Shown: positions 1 to 10,812 of the stretch, one piece after another
Position numbering within the stretch: the first letter of the stretch is position 1
How the letters are laid out: each line of letters begins with the position of its first letter
Assembly (NCBI GenBank): GCA_015501075.1
Contig: JADNYJ010000108.1
Location: forward strand, 1-64,000
DNA: 64,000 nucleotides
Source: Gymnopilus junonius
Lineage: Eukaryota; Basidiomycota; Agaricomycetes; Agaricales; Galerinaceae
Direction: 5' to 3'
The notes under the pieces: model-generated
Database searches by the model: none
Told to the model about the DNA's origin: nothing
The model's input: the letters and a program-made list of their open reading frames with translations, nothing else
Made by a program: the position numbers and the translations under genes

Positions 1-176
1 ACGTACCCCTTACAGAGATCTCCTACAAATTTCAAGGTTTAATAATGGCCCGACCCAAGCTTACACTGGAAGACTTTATCGTATAAAGTACTGTCACCAA
101 GAGAAACTGCGAGAAAAAGGTCCTACATAGCTCGAGTCAAATCCGGGGTTGAACATGCCCTGATTAGGACTCGCTG

Positions 177-191
177 CATCAGGAAAACGTC
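177..191 (+). repeat. Left terminal inverted repeat of the Plavaka element
   Basis: CATCAGGAAAACGTC is a perfect inverted match to 6137-6151. The similarity stops right after the 15 bp (CCAAAAG here against GGGTTGG in the partner read inward). Confidence 0.85.
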
Positions 192-345
192 CAAAAGTTC
201 TTTGGGGTCTTTCATCTTTGGTAAAGTATCTCTGAAGTCCTCGTCTTTGGTCACCTAGTCTTTGGTATCTTTGTCTCTGGTCTGAGTGTCTTTGAGATCT
301 TTGCTCCATGCTCATGGAGTAGTCCATTGGGTCTTTCAAAGGTAC
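192..345. repeat. Left subterminal repeat array (GTCTTTGG motif)
   Basis: Exact GTCTTTGG occurs at 243-250 and 258-265, with many near copies (ATCTTTGG, GTCTTTGA, GTCTTTCA) in about 150 bp. The same 8-mer recurs at the other end of the element. Its dense clustering just inside a TIR fits transposase-binding subterminal repeats. Confidence 0.7.
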
Positions 346-370
346 ATACAATATCACCTGGATGTCATAA

Positions 371-3300
371 TTAGAATGCTATTTCATGGGCATGATAATC
401 TATATCCTTGTTTACATAGTATGCTTCAAATGCGTCTAGGCTATTATGAAACTTGACACGCTGAGATATAAAACTGTTGCCAGCAACAGGCATTAAATGC
501 ACACAGCGCATAATAGAATCGAGATGCACTACAGATTGAGCCCGCTCACCAAGTGCATTGTAATCGGGCTCCACAATCCACATGCCAGTGTCGGGCATGG
601 TTCATTGCCAACTGTCGAGAACCACTCGACAAGAGCACATGGATATGAAACTCGATGATGAGTCACTGAAAGAAACAAGCGGACTCGAGCAACAAGCAGG
701 CCACGGAAACCTTGTTGAGCAGTGTCGCCTGCTAAAAAAACTGTGTCATATCTGCCAGGACCCTTTCGCCATGACTTGACAGCTCAGATTCACTCTCAAA
801 ACATTCCACGGATGCCTGATCTATCACTGGGTGCATGATAGGTGGCAACAGCGGAGGGATAGACCCAGACTTTTCCTTCAACATGAGGACATTGATCTTG
901 AGGGATGTTGTCAAGAGGGGTATCATCATCGGGGTGAAGTTGTTCATAAAGGAAGCAGGAGATGGAGGTGTGAAGGTGAGGTATGTTGAGATAATGGGAT
1001 AGGGAATCAGGGTGACGAGGGAAATGGGGTACTACAAGCCGGGTAAATTAGCAGAAAGTTGGAGTTAGTGCAAATGAAAGATAACATACAAGGCTTCTGA
1101 GAGAGTATAACATCTGCATCTAGGTCCCCATCGACAGCCTCGCCATCTTGTCCTCTCCAAGACCCAGCCCAGCTGGAGGTATATAGTCTGTCACCGTGGT
1201 GCCATACAGCGCAGCATCCAGCATACCTCATGCTCGGAAATCGACGCGAGCCATCATGAGCTTGTCTAGATGCTGGTTGGTCACGAGCATCTGGCCAAGC
1301 GCCTCATAATGATTTGAATGACGCCAAGGTTCTTTGACAGCCTTGATATGCTTCGACTCCATGATAGATGAACAGAGGCCATTGGGAGCTCCAAACTCCT
1401 TGATAAGATAAGTATAGTGAGTGAGAGAATGTTGACGTGGGAGGGAGTAACCATCAGGTCGGACAAGGTCAAAAGCAACCCGATAGCGGTGAAAGTCTCT
1501 GACTGCCTCGTTGATTGATACAAGGTCATCATCGTCAATGAAGGAGCGGCGAACAAGATAACAGAACTCCATGAAGGAGCTGATAGCACGAACCATTCCT
1601 GCAGGTACATGGCCTGCTATCGCAGGTAGGTAAACCTTCATCAACGCTTTCGAATCATCACCGGTCCATTGTTTGAACCCATGACCTTCTGGGAAACGAT
1701 GCAGGCCTGCAAAAGAAGGGGCTGCTGCAATGCGATTGTCGATGTCAGCGAGAATCTTCTTGGCATCGGCTGGAGTGTTCACAGCTTCAATGTAGTCAGT
1801 GACCCAGGTGACGAGGTGGTCTTTGAATGTGCCTTTGATGATCTGGTGGAGGAGGTCAGGTGAGAGAAGCTCATGGATGTCTGCACGAGGAAATCCATGG
1901 GTAAAAGGCTGTAAAAAAAGATGTTCAAATCAAGCTAAAATAAGATTCGACATGGGTACATACCATGATCCCATCGACAATTCCATAGTCATCCCATAGG
2001 ACTTTGTCCCTAAAGTCTTCATAAGCTGCTCTGTGAGTTCGTGTGCATGTCATCCACCCTGTGGACCGTCAAGGTTATTAAAGGGAGCATCACACCTAAA
2101 AGAGACACTGAGCAAGATACTTATGATAAGACAAAACACTTACCGGGCGCACCAATTTTGAACAATGCAGGCCAGAAGCACCTGCTCTGGGTAATCAGCA
2201 ATGTAGGGACCAAGTCCATATATGGTCCGACGATAATGGCCATCTGCGTATCGAACAACATCTGGTTTCTCCATCCAGGGCCTAAGAGACTGAAGGATTC
2301 GGTTAAGGGATGCATGAAAGAGTTGTCGACGAAACACACGAAACTCATCCGAGTCTTCGTGTGTCTTATCAGCTGTGAACAGTTTATCAGATGTCTAAAC
2401 AGGCATATCGATATTCGAGCGAGCGTAAACATACTCTTAGGAATGGCTAGAAAGCCCAGCAGCATTAACGCATTGCGATGAGCTCGACGAACATTGTTAT
2501 GGACAAGGCCGTTGGAGATATAGATAGGATAGTAGTCGTTCTGGCCTGTCGCACAGATACTGTGGTCTTGTCGCTCCCCAAAATGACAGGACAAAAAGTC
2601 GAGCCATGGGTAGTAGGGTCCTCGGCAATCTTGTCCTAGATGAGTACTTGAGTAGAGATCAAGAGATCAAGATGTAACACTTACGCATGCCTCCATGCAA
2701 AGTTACCAGACATGAAGTCTGTGTATCACCGAGTCCCATACTCATCTCGCACTTCCTTTGGCGCAAAGTCCATCTCTTCGGCAAAGTCGCGATTGCCAAC
2801 CTGCTGCTGGACAACAAGTCGTGGGTCGGAAACCATACATCATAGTTGGCATGCTTCCATGAAGGTCCGTTGGGGTTGCTGGATCCAGGACCATTGTATG
2901 AAACACTGAAGGACTGCCATGGAACGTCGCCAACATTGATAGCGTCGATTGTCTCATAAAGGTCTTGCTTGTTCACGAAGGGCGGGTCTTGATCGGAGGC
3001 AACGTCGATGCCCATATTTGCAGGAGGTCGTTAATGTTCATCGCTGACATTTGATCTTTCACAAAAAGAAGATCCGATAATTCAAAAGCAGGTCGCCCAC
3101 TTTCGAAAGGATACCAGTCGTTCTTTGGTCGATCTTCCCATGGTGGTGGTGGTGCACCTTCAGGTAGAAACTCTCCCTGAATGTCGCAAGGAAGGCCTAA
3201 AGTATGATGAGTTCAAGTTGGAAGAAAAGGAAAATGAAACAAACCATTCAAGAGCGGATGATGCTTGACTACCTCTTCTTGATGAGGAAGTTGAGGCACA

Positions 3301-3538
3301 TCCTCATCCTGCATGCCAGGCAAGTCATACATTGGAAAATCTTGATGACCTGCAGGCTCAGGAAATGGTCCAAGCTCGTCAGGGGCAGGAGAACCCAATG
3401 GCATGGGTGGTGCAGGCGGATCTCGTCTAGGGGCACGATGCACCCTCATATGATTTGAGATGCGATTTTGCTTGCAAACATTTTTATGCATCCTTTGACT
3501 GGACATGGAATGTTCTTGGGCTGAAGTGTTCGAGGCAT
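371..3538 (-). pseudogene. Plavaka transposase, broken
   Basis: Transposase of a Plavaka-type element, read from the minus strand in several pieces. The start (ATG ending at 3536) leads into a C2H2 zinc finger: CPVKGC, then, after a frame change, SNHMRVHR. Next come a Pro-rich linker and the conserved blocks VPWQSFSVSYNGP (near 2900), ATGQNDYYPIYISNG and VHNNVRRAHRNALML (near 2500), and YGLGPYIADYPEQV (near 2200). A long C-terminal block at 1228-1782 contains LHRFPEGHGFKQWTGDDSKA. The extreme C-terminus, ending VNKDIDYHAHEIAF before a stop at 371, is again in another frame. Visible lesions are the frameshift inside the zinc finger and a TGA in place of an expected CGA Arg near 2724, just before the YTDFMSG block; some other frame changes may be introns. 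The block order and divergent partner gene support the family call; it is very unlikely to be functional. Confidence 0.85.
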
Positions 3539-3684
3539 AATGGACTCGTAGAACTAAACAAGGGAAGTGAAGAGAGAAACGTGAGCGATGATGAATATGA
3601 GTTTGAATTTGAAATATTCGGAAAGAGACGGAGCTTACCATTGCTACCTCAACGTTCCTCGCTTTTTGTCCTTCAACCACCACC

Positions 3685-5892
3685 ATGCCCCCCAAACCCT
3701 CTGATGCTGCTGCACGGTTTCAGTCCATTATGTCCACTCGAAGCAAGAACAAGGTGGCTCACCCTGGTCAGCCTGATGCTCCTCAGAAACGGCGCAATAG
3801 GGAGGAAATGGCAGAGCATAGGGCGCAGGTGGCCCATGCGCGAGACGCAAAAAAGCAGGCGAACGAGTCCAATGTTCACGCTGCAGCTGCCATCAAAGAC
3901 CGGATGAGGCGCGAGGACGTTGAGTGCAATGCTCCTCAACCTGCAACCACTCAGCCCATGTTTCGACCACCGGCTCGAGCATCATCAGCAGCCTCTGACG
4001 TGGCTGACGTGGCCCCTCTTGCTGAGCCTAGTGACGAAAATCAAAACAACAATGGTCAGTAAATGCATATGCTTGACTGAGAACACAAACTCACCAATCA
4101 AGAACCAGAGCCGCGAGCTGGAGAGAAAGACGTGGTCACCATCGAGGGAGACCCTGATGATGATGGCGACGATTCGGATGCCTATGTTCCTCGAGACGAC
4201 GATGGAGGCGATGAGAGCGAGGTTGATGGTTGGATATGAGTGAGGAAGAGGTCGGAGATAAGCCGTCAAAGGCTGCAAAAGGTAAAATGACCAAGTTAGG
4301 CTGGCTGACATCAGCGCTGTGCGACAGACCAAACCCATGGCCCAAGCTTCTCACTCTGTCACACCCACCACTGCTGAAACAAAAAGAAAGGCAGATGCCA
4401 GGTCAGTAACCCTGTTCTTGCATTCATGAAATGAAATGATAACTTCTTTACCCCTCTTAGTCATGAACGTGCATCGACGACCAAGAAAGCGAAGAAGAAT
4501 GAACAGGTCCTGGTCCATCTGGCATGATCAAGGGGTGGCAGGAATCCGAGGACGCGAAGCTGGCCGCTTCCCTTGGCAGGCCAAGAACGATGCAGACGAT
4601 TCGTTGGTGCGAGCAGGCGGGTTTGTTGGAGACGGAGAGACAGATGACGTCGAATGTAAAGCTCTTTCGAGCCTCACAGAGATTGGTTCGAAGAAGCCCA
4701 TGGTGCATGTTTATATCTTCTCTGGGCTTCATTTCGAACTCTGATTATTGCACTAGGATTCGATTGTCAAGGTCTCCGAGGTAAAGTCCACGGCTCCCAC
4801 TCAAGGACTTTCGAAGAAAGCTCAGCGAGGTGGCGACAAGAAGGCGAAGCTCAAGCACCTTCCAGAGGGGCAGCCGCCGTTTTCAAAGAAAAGCTTCAAC
4901 CCCTCATCAAAATTCTAGCCGGTACACAACCACCATGGGGAAGCCTTTCTGTCCCACAAATCCAATCCCTCGTCGATGAAGTCTTTGATACTGGGTCATA
5001 CACTGTTGAGCACGACGACACTTGGTGTGACCTCGTAAGTCTTTAAGTTTTCTCATTTGTTAACTCTTCTCTGATTTCTTGATCTCGAGGTTGCCTATCG
5101 CTTGAGTAACTGGCGTAATAGCTTCAGAAACTATGCCAACGAGGTCGTCGCTGGCACATGCAAGAGTTTGAGAATGCCGGCTATTCCCCAGAACAACTTA
5201 AGGAGTATGTCGACAAGTATACAATGCTCGAAGGTGATCAAGCACCAACTGCCTGATTCCATTGGTTAAGCTGGGAATGGGATGATGAAGCTGAGAAGTT
5301 TAAGCGCAAGGTTTGTCACCACTCTGGGTGTGTGATAATTTATCATCTGATTTTCGTGACGAATTCCAGGGTCTCTTCCAAAACTACCTCATTGTCTACA
5401 CCCTCGCCAAGGCCCATTTCTCTGAATTTGAGATAATCCGTGACCCACGAACCCTTCCAAGTGACGAGATGCCCGTCGGGGCATTGATTCTAGCTCTGCA
5501 GGCTGTAAGTAACTGTGCACGCTCCGTTTACTTCATTACTCACATTTCTCCCATAGGTTGAGAATGCTTTCAAGTATTGGGCTGAGGGTCAGTACAATGC
5601 AACGGCAAAGTTTCCGTTCGATGCCAACACCTATGACGACAAGAGGGAATGAAAGAAAAGATCCGATGGGTCCTCAGTTGAAGTCCTCACTCATCGTGCC
5701 AGTCTCTACCTACCGTCGATCCAGGCTCTGATGATGGATCATTGGGTTTCCATATTTGAGGGGGCAGAAGAGATATTGAATGCAGGGAAGAAGAAATGAG
5801 GTCGAAGCAAGTCGGCTTCCTCGGTTGCCAGCTCAGACATACCATTTGAGGAGTCGATGCCTGAGTTTGTTCTCCTCTCAGACGAAGATTAG
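3685..5892 (+). pseudogene. Plavaka-associated accessory gene, broken
   Basis: Divergent partner of the transposase. It opens with an intact exon, MPPKPSDAAARFQSIMSTRS..., rich in Arg, Lys and Ala (125 aa), continuing into an acidic stretch. Later segments in changing frames include LVDEVFDTGSYTVEHDD (near 4990), LVIYTLAKAH-like text and MPVGALILALQAVENAF (5470-5580), and it ends PEFVLLSDED at 5892. Such a multi-exon gene with a basic start and a conserved VGAL-type block is, to my knowledge, often paired with Plavaka transposases; its function is unknown to me. Several stops and a frame loss (for example TGA-like breaks near 5255 and TGA at 5650) suggest decay, although some frame changes are plausible introns. 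Confidence 0.65.
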
Positions 5893-5964
5893 AATACATT
5901 CTATTATACATCTACCAATCAATGAATCCTTCATACATGCTTCTACCCTAGTGAAAGCCTCAAA

Positions 5965-6136
5965 AGATCCAACCACGAAAGACTGGCGACAACTTATCAA
6001 AGATGCACATGATCTTTGAGAGACAAACTTGAGTCTCTCGGAGACCATGTCACTTTCTCCCCAAAGACTGAACATCTTTACGTCTTTGGATCTTTCGTGT
6101 CTTTCCAAAGACCTGAAAGACGCAAAAGACCAACCC
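5965..6136. repeat. Right subterminal repeat array (GTCTTTGG motif)
   Basis: Mirror of the left array. CCAAAGAC is at 6061-6068 and 6105-6112, GTCTTTGG at 6082-6089, plus near copies GAAAGAC, GATCTTTG and AAAAGAC. It lies directly inside the right terminal inverted repeat. Confidence 0.7.
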
Positions 6137-6151
6137 GACGTTTTCCTGATG
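6137..6151 (-). repeat. Right terminal inverted repeat of the Plavaka element
   Basis: GACGTTTTCCTGATG is the exact reverse complement of 177-191. It marks the right end of the element and is followed by TG, the same dinucleotide that precedes the left end. Confidence 0.85.
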
Positions 6152-6594
6152 TGTACTCTTTGGAATGGAAGCAAATGAATTTATGAACAATTGTGACTCC
6201 GGCATTTGGCACAATTCAATTCTAAGCGTCCTTAAACTGGGTAATAATCTGTAGTAGAAATAAGTAGAGGTGGTGACAGGATAGTCTCAGACACTGCTCT
6301 GTACAGGATGGCCACATTGACGTCCAGGCTAACGCTGGGTGGACTGCTTGGTGTGGTCAGAATGTACAGGGTCTGGAAGCGAAGATACGTACTTAGTTGG
6401 CCTGTATCAGGATAACTTTCAGGACACAGCGGCCTGGGACGGGCCAGTGCTGTGTATAATACTACCACTATCACTATCACAGGAACATCAGTATTCTGAC
6501 TGTACATCATTGTGCACTCAGTTCATGAACTGTTTTACCAGCTTCTCGACTATCAATCAATATCTCCTCCTTACCCAACTCCCTGTTTTACCAA

Positions 6595-6724
6595 TAGAGG
6601 TTATTTGCAAATTCCATTCAAACAAAAAAGTGGAGCCTGTTGGGTCTCAGATTGGCTGAAGGCCCCACTTTTTGCCTTATGAGGGCATATTTTTCATTCA
6701 TTCAGAAGTTGCAAATAACCTCTA
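6595..6724. mobile_element. Short MITE-like element, 130 bp
   Basis: Perfect 16-bp inverted repeats TAGAGGTTATTTGCAA (6595-6610) and its complement (6709-6724) enclose about 98 bp without coding capacity. The outermost TA on both sides could be the target duplication of a mariner-like (TA-inserting) family. Inside, AAAAAGTGG and CCACTTTTT form a second, weaker inverted pair. Confidence 0.6.
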
Positions 6725-6974
6725 ATGACCTCTAATGTCATACCAAGCTTGGGCCAGATCCTGCAAAGAAGGGTCAACTAGATATGTACTACTTATGTCA
6801 TACCTCCATTCAATAATCCTCATAGAATATATTGCCCTGCTCTCTACTCCTCATCCTACCACATGAAGAGTTGATCAGGTTGTCTTGAAGACTAAGTTGG
6901 CTCCCCATACAGCTATCCATTGTGAAGTTCCACTTTCTTATCATCCCGTACTCTACCGGAGAATCTAAGAGCCT

Positions 6975-7015
6975 GAGGCTGTTCAGTTGCCAGAATCTGG
7001 CAACTGAACAGCCTC
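6975..7015. repeat. 41-bp near-perfect palindrome (20-bp arms, 1-nt centre)
   Basis: GAGGCTGTTCAGTTGCCAGA is followed by a single A and then its complete reverse complement. Such a hairpin with no loop is very unlikely by chance. It lies in the CpG-poor block between two MITE-like elements and has no coding context. Confidence 0.8.
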
Positions 7016-7240
7016 TGACACTATGTGCAGGAATGACTTTTCATGGGATGGAAATATATAACTTATTCATTTGGAGCAAGTGGGAAGAGCTTGATACAAA
7101 GCTCACGACATGAAGGGGAGGGCAAAAGGAAGGGGCATCATAGATGTACCAATTAGGAAGGATCGGCAGCGTTGAGTCATTGATCATGCCAGAGCATAAT
7201 TAAATGTGTCAAGAATAGAAACAGATATACTTTTAATAAG

Positions 7241-7957
7241 TTTACTATGATTCATCGGGAGTTTGAAATGGAAACATAGAAAAATCGATATCAAATCTTG
7301 CACATGCTCTGGAGAGCTAAAATTTTACAGAGATGTACAACTTTACATTATCTTTAGATTTGCAAAGTTTTTTTAATGAAAAGTTGAAAGTGCAAGCAAC
7401 AGGAGCATTTCCGCATCTCAAAAGTGAAAGGATGGGGAGATTGAAACGAGAGTCACATGGCAGTCACAGTTCATTTGAAGTTCCGCTGACAAGCTGAATG
7501 GATGGCATGTTGGCAGTAGCATCAGTGCTGCCCACATAAGCAGAAGGTCTAAGTGGAGCTTGAATGCTCATCATGTCTGTCACTCTGGATTGGACTCTGA
7601 ATGGTCCTCCAGGTTTTCTGAATGCAATACTGCAAGAATCAACATGAAATTTTGCATGGATGCTCGCCTAAAGGTACTGAAACTGCCTGTAAAACTTTGG
7701 CATGACTGCTCCTCAGGATCTGGCTAGATCTAACTAATGATCTCATTACATTGACTGCTTTGATGTAACAAACTTCTCATCTGTCCAATATCTTTCTCAT
7801 CCAGAGCATTCTCTGAAAAAATTTCTGCACCATCTTAAATGCCAGAAGGTCTAGTATTTATGTGATTTTTTCTAGAGCAAAGGAGTGAGGTAGAGAGGCA
7901 GGAGCAGGGTCGTTTCAAACTTCCCATCATTTCAAACTCCCGATGAATCATAGTAAA
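7241..7957. mobile_element. MITE-like element with 30-bp terminal inverted repeats, 717 bp
   Basis: The 30 bp at 7241-7270 (starting TTTACTATGATTCATCGGGA) are repeated exactly, inverted, at 7928-7957. The interior is AT-rich, has no open reading frame of note and shows no transposase. The ends contain TA that could be a target duplication. Just inside the right repeat, a GTTTCAAACTTCCCAT stretch partly duplicates the terminus. I cannot assign a superfamily. Confidence 0.7.
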
Positions 7958-8528
7958 GGGACTTTATTCAAATCCAGTGGTCGCACTGGGCAGTGAGGTC
8001 ACAGGTGTGAATGCAAAGCATGCAGCATATCCATCATGTGCCAGCAGTGATGTGTCTTTCTGGTTCCTGGCTCATGCTGAAACCACATCCTTTCTCCTTT
8101 CCTTGGCCTGCTCCTCCAAGACACAATGAAAGGCAAGCTTGTTCTATCTTTGCTTCTGCACTCACTCCTCACTGCCCCTGTGTCAGGAACTTGTTTGTCA
8201 TACTTGTCACTGCTTGACAATGAGGTACATCTTTTCGGATTGAACCTGTAATATTGGTCAGATCATGCACAAACCGATTTTCCGTGCATCATAGGAGTGC
8301 ATGCTCTTCCTGCCAGGTGCAGATAAATATGGAGAATGAGGGGTGGTAGCATTCACTGCTCCTGCAAGCACCATCCCAGTTCTCATCCTTTTTTATACTC
8401 AGTTGCAAGCAGAGTGCCCCGCCATCTGTTCATACTGTCGTCATGAATGTTGTTGGACCTAAATCCCTCTATAAATCCCTGCCTATGAATTCAACATCTT
8501 TCTGTCTTTTTCTTGGAGAGACTGGTCC

Positions 8529-9300
8529 ATGATTATCATTCCCGGTGCCCTCTTTTCCTATGGCACCTTACATGGCTTGCAGCTTGGTTTCACCTCCATC
8601 ATTTTCAACTTCATCTTTGTCATCATCTGGCACATGTTCTGCCTCTACTTCTTCAATATCTCCAATCAAATAACCAGAGTCTATGAAGACTGTATCAACA
8701 AACTGGATTGAACCCATCCATTCTGGTAAAATCTCACTCGCTGGGACACAAACATGCTGGGTTTCCACCCTAATTACCCTACTCATGCTATCCTTGGCCA
8801 AGCCATCCCTCCAGCCCAAGATGATCTGCTGGCTCTTGATCATTGCTTTCCTCTCTCTCACAGAAGCTGGAAATCATTGGTTTGGGAAAAACTGCATGGC
8901 AATGATGGCAGTGACATGGGTCCAACTGAAGGCATCATGGAAGGCGATCACATCTCTGACATCGCAGACTGAACTTAGGATCCTGGTGATTGTGCTGTGG
9001 ATGGGAATTACATTTAATACTCAGGATCTGCAGGATACCAAAGGTGATGAAGCTATGGGGCAGAAGATGCTCCCTATTGTGTTTGGGGATAGAGGGAGCA
9101 GGTGGATCATGGTGTTCATTCTACTCCCTCTTGAAGTTTCACCACTTTGGATGGGGGCATTGTACAGATTTTGCCGCTTCTCGTTATTGCTATGCATGTA
9201 TTTTTGGGATGGTGCATCATGCAAAAGAAGGGCCCACAGTATGATCACAAGACTTATATGGTGGGTCTCATTCAAAATAGTAATTTTCCACAAGACACTG
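8529..9300 (+). pseudogene. UbiA-family prenyltransferase, inactivated
   Basis: Remains of an integral-membrane UbiA-type prenyltransferase, the family that moves isoprenyl groups onto aromatic or other acceptors. The first Asp-rich region reads NQITRVYEDCINK (8661-8700). The next codons show a CTG where Pro is expected, an in-frame TGA where the family has Arg, and then a one-base shift before the PIxSGK-like continuation. The second Asp-rich motif is clear: QDLQDTKGDEAMGQKMLPIV (near 9030-9090), the DxxDxxGD type. The C-terminal part needs yet another frame (CIMQKKGPQYDHKTYM, near 9220-9260). No complete reading is possible. The TGA and CTG are both explained by C-to-T change at CpG, matching the CpG-poor surroundings. 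The true 5' end was not found. Confidence 0.7.
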
Positions 9301-10812
9301 ACTGGAAATATAGATAAATACATATATTTACTGTTTCCTTTGTGCACTGTCATCCAGCAGTCCCAACTGAATATATACAGACCTGGAAGTATTGGAGGAT
9401 ATGTTAATATACCTAGAGGTAGAATTAGGTATAAAGGACCACTTGACATACTAAGTCATTAATTGGTTTGATTTCAAGCTTATCATTAGAGTTTGTAGTA
9501 GTTTTGTATGTTCCATTACAAAATAGTAGGATAATTATCCAGAAGCGCTTCCTAAGTGTACCCCACATCTCCAGAACCAGGACTCCTTGCGTATACTAGG
9601 GCCATAAATGCGTCATAATGGGAATTGTTGAGTGAATAGGCTGGACATGTGAAGTCATTATTTTTGACCTTACAGAGAACCAGGAGCTGCTGGGTGAGTG
9701 ATTTGCCTTGTTGACCCCCATCTGGTCGCAGTGCTTCAGGCTGCAGCAAATAGCAAGACAGTGTGAAAACCCCCTGCAGGTCACATTGATTCTGGATCTT
9801 CTTTATCAAATCGCTTTTTATTTATCATTGTTCAAATGTCTTGTCAGTTTTATGAGATATAGTATACGTGCTTACGTGCGTGGGTAGTACCCTTTGATCA
9901 TTCAATCCCTCACATTGCCATTATCAGGAAACAGGAAAGACTATATAACTCAAGATATAATGGGAGGCATTGGAATTTCAAGTCCTTGAAAAAAATTAGG
10001 ACGGGACTGTGCTTTTGACATGCCAGGATTTAAGCACTACCTTTTCTACACAAAGTCTTCGAACTCTCAACTTTTTGTCTCAACTTCCAGGCCAGCCGCC
10101 GGTGGATCCGCATTTAGCACATCACTATTTTTGGTTGGACTAACTGTGGGAAGCAGACCGGGTATATCGGAACCGAATGTCTTGACCCGAATCCAATTAT
10201 TGAACCATCACCTCATAGCCCAATGGTTATGAGTGTTCTCTACCGATTTCTATCAAATATCTATTTCAACTCGAAAGCAGAAATTGTCTTCTTTATCTGC
10301 CAATGAAATAACTTCAATGCTTCCCGACATGACAAAAAAGTCAAATGACTTATAACCTTGCTGCTTTTGTGGGGTTAATGAAATACCGGCTTCGGAATCC
10401 GCTTTGTGAGAACTTCATCATTTTCGTTAAGAATTTTGCGCTCAAATGTGGCTACCCTTTGTGGCCCCTTTACGTTTATCTTTCAGCCTAGCCAACTTGG
10501 ACTTCATTGTTTTGGCAAATTAAAGACCGGCATTACGGTCCATCGATATCGGAAAATATATGGCAGGCACCTGAACATTTCTCGTCAATTTTATCTCACA
10601 GTCCTTCATCGTCTCACACACAACTGCGAAATGTTCGTCTTTAGGGGAAGAAGTGAGAGATATCAACAATCTGGACCTATCTGCCACCTCCCACATGTCT
10701 ACTATTTTTCTCTCTGCGCGGCTTCTCCCGTTTCCTCGGACCCTATGGATAGGACAAGTGGGATTCATAAAGCAAGTCATGCTTGTATACTTTCTGTGGA
10801 CTTCTTCTCTCG
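9301..10812. other. Intergenic, no gene recognised
   Basis: It covers the end of the CpG-poor block and the upstream region of the P450 gene. A minus-strand 85-codon reading frame at 9552-9809 and a plus-strand 70-codon frame at 10020-10232 match nothing I know. CpG frequency returns to normal from about 10,050. Confidence 0.5.

Larger units (their letters stand above)
177..6151. mobile_element. Plavaka-type (CACTA-like) DNA transposon, decayed copy
   Basis: A 5,975-bp element bounded by perfect 15-bp terminal inverted repeats: CATCAGGAAAACGTC at 177-191 and its reverse complement at 6137-6151. The flanking dinucleotide is TG on both sides, a possible but weak 2-bp target duplication. Both subterminal regions are crowded with copies of GTCTTTGG in either orientation, as expected for transposase-binding repeats of CACTA-like elements. 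Inside are two divergently transcribed genes with starts about 150 bp apart: the transposase on the minus strand and an accessory gene on the plus strand. Both carry stops or frameshifts, so the copy looks non-autonomous. The family call rests on recognisable Plavaka transposase blocks; the ends are my own reading. Confidence 0.85.
6160..9850. other. CpG-depleted, TpG/CpA-rich block (repeat graveyard)
   Basis: Many consecutive 60-bp lines here contain no CG dinucleotide at all (for example 7681-7860, 8041-8220, 8581-8700, 8761-8940), while the Plavaka copy before it and the genes after it show ordinary CpG. TG and CA are abundant. The block contains two MITE-like elements, a long palindrome and a dead UbiA gene with C-to-T-type stops. 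Loss of CpG is the usual footprint of deamination of methylated cytosine in silenced basidiomycete repeats; that cause is inferred. Confidence 0.7.

Noticed and set aside
1..176. Short frame MARPKLTLEDFIV at 45-86 as the end of an upstream gene
   Set aside because: Only 13 codons, no splice acceptor or conserved motif to tie it to a gene.
9552..9809. Retroelement coding fragment on the minus strand
   Set aside because: No Gag, protease, RT or integrase motif; left unassigned.
10200..10280. tRNA-like A-box (TAGCCCAATGGTTA) at about 10,217
   Set aside because: No matching B-box (GGTTCGA type) at the right distance and no cloverleaf can be drawn; taken as chance.
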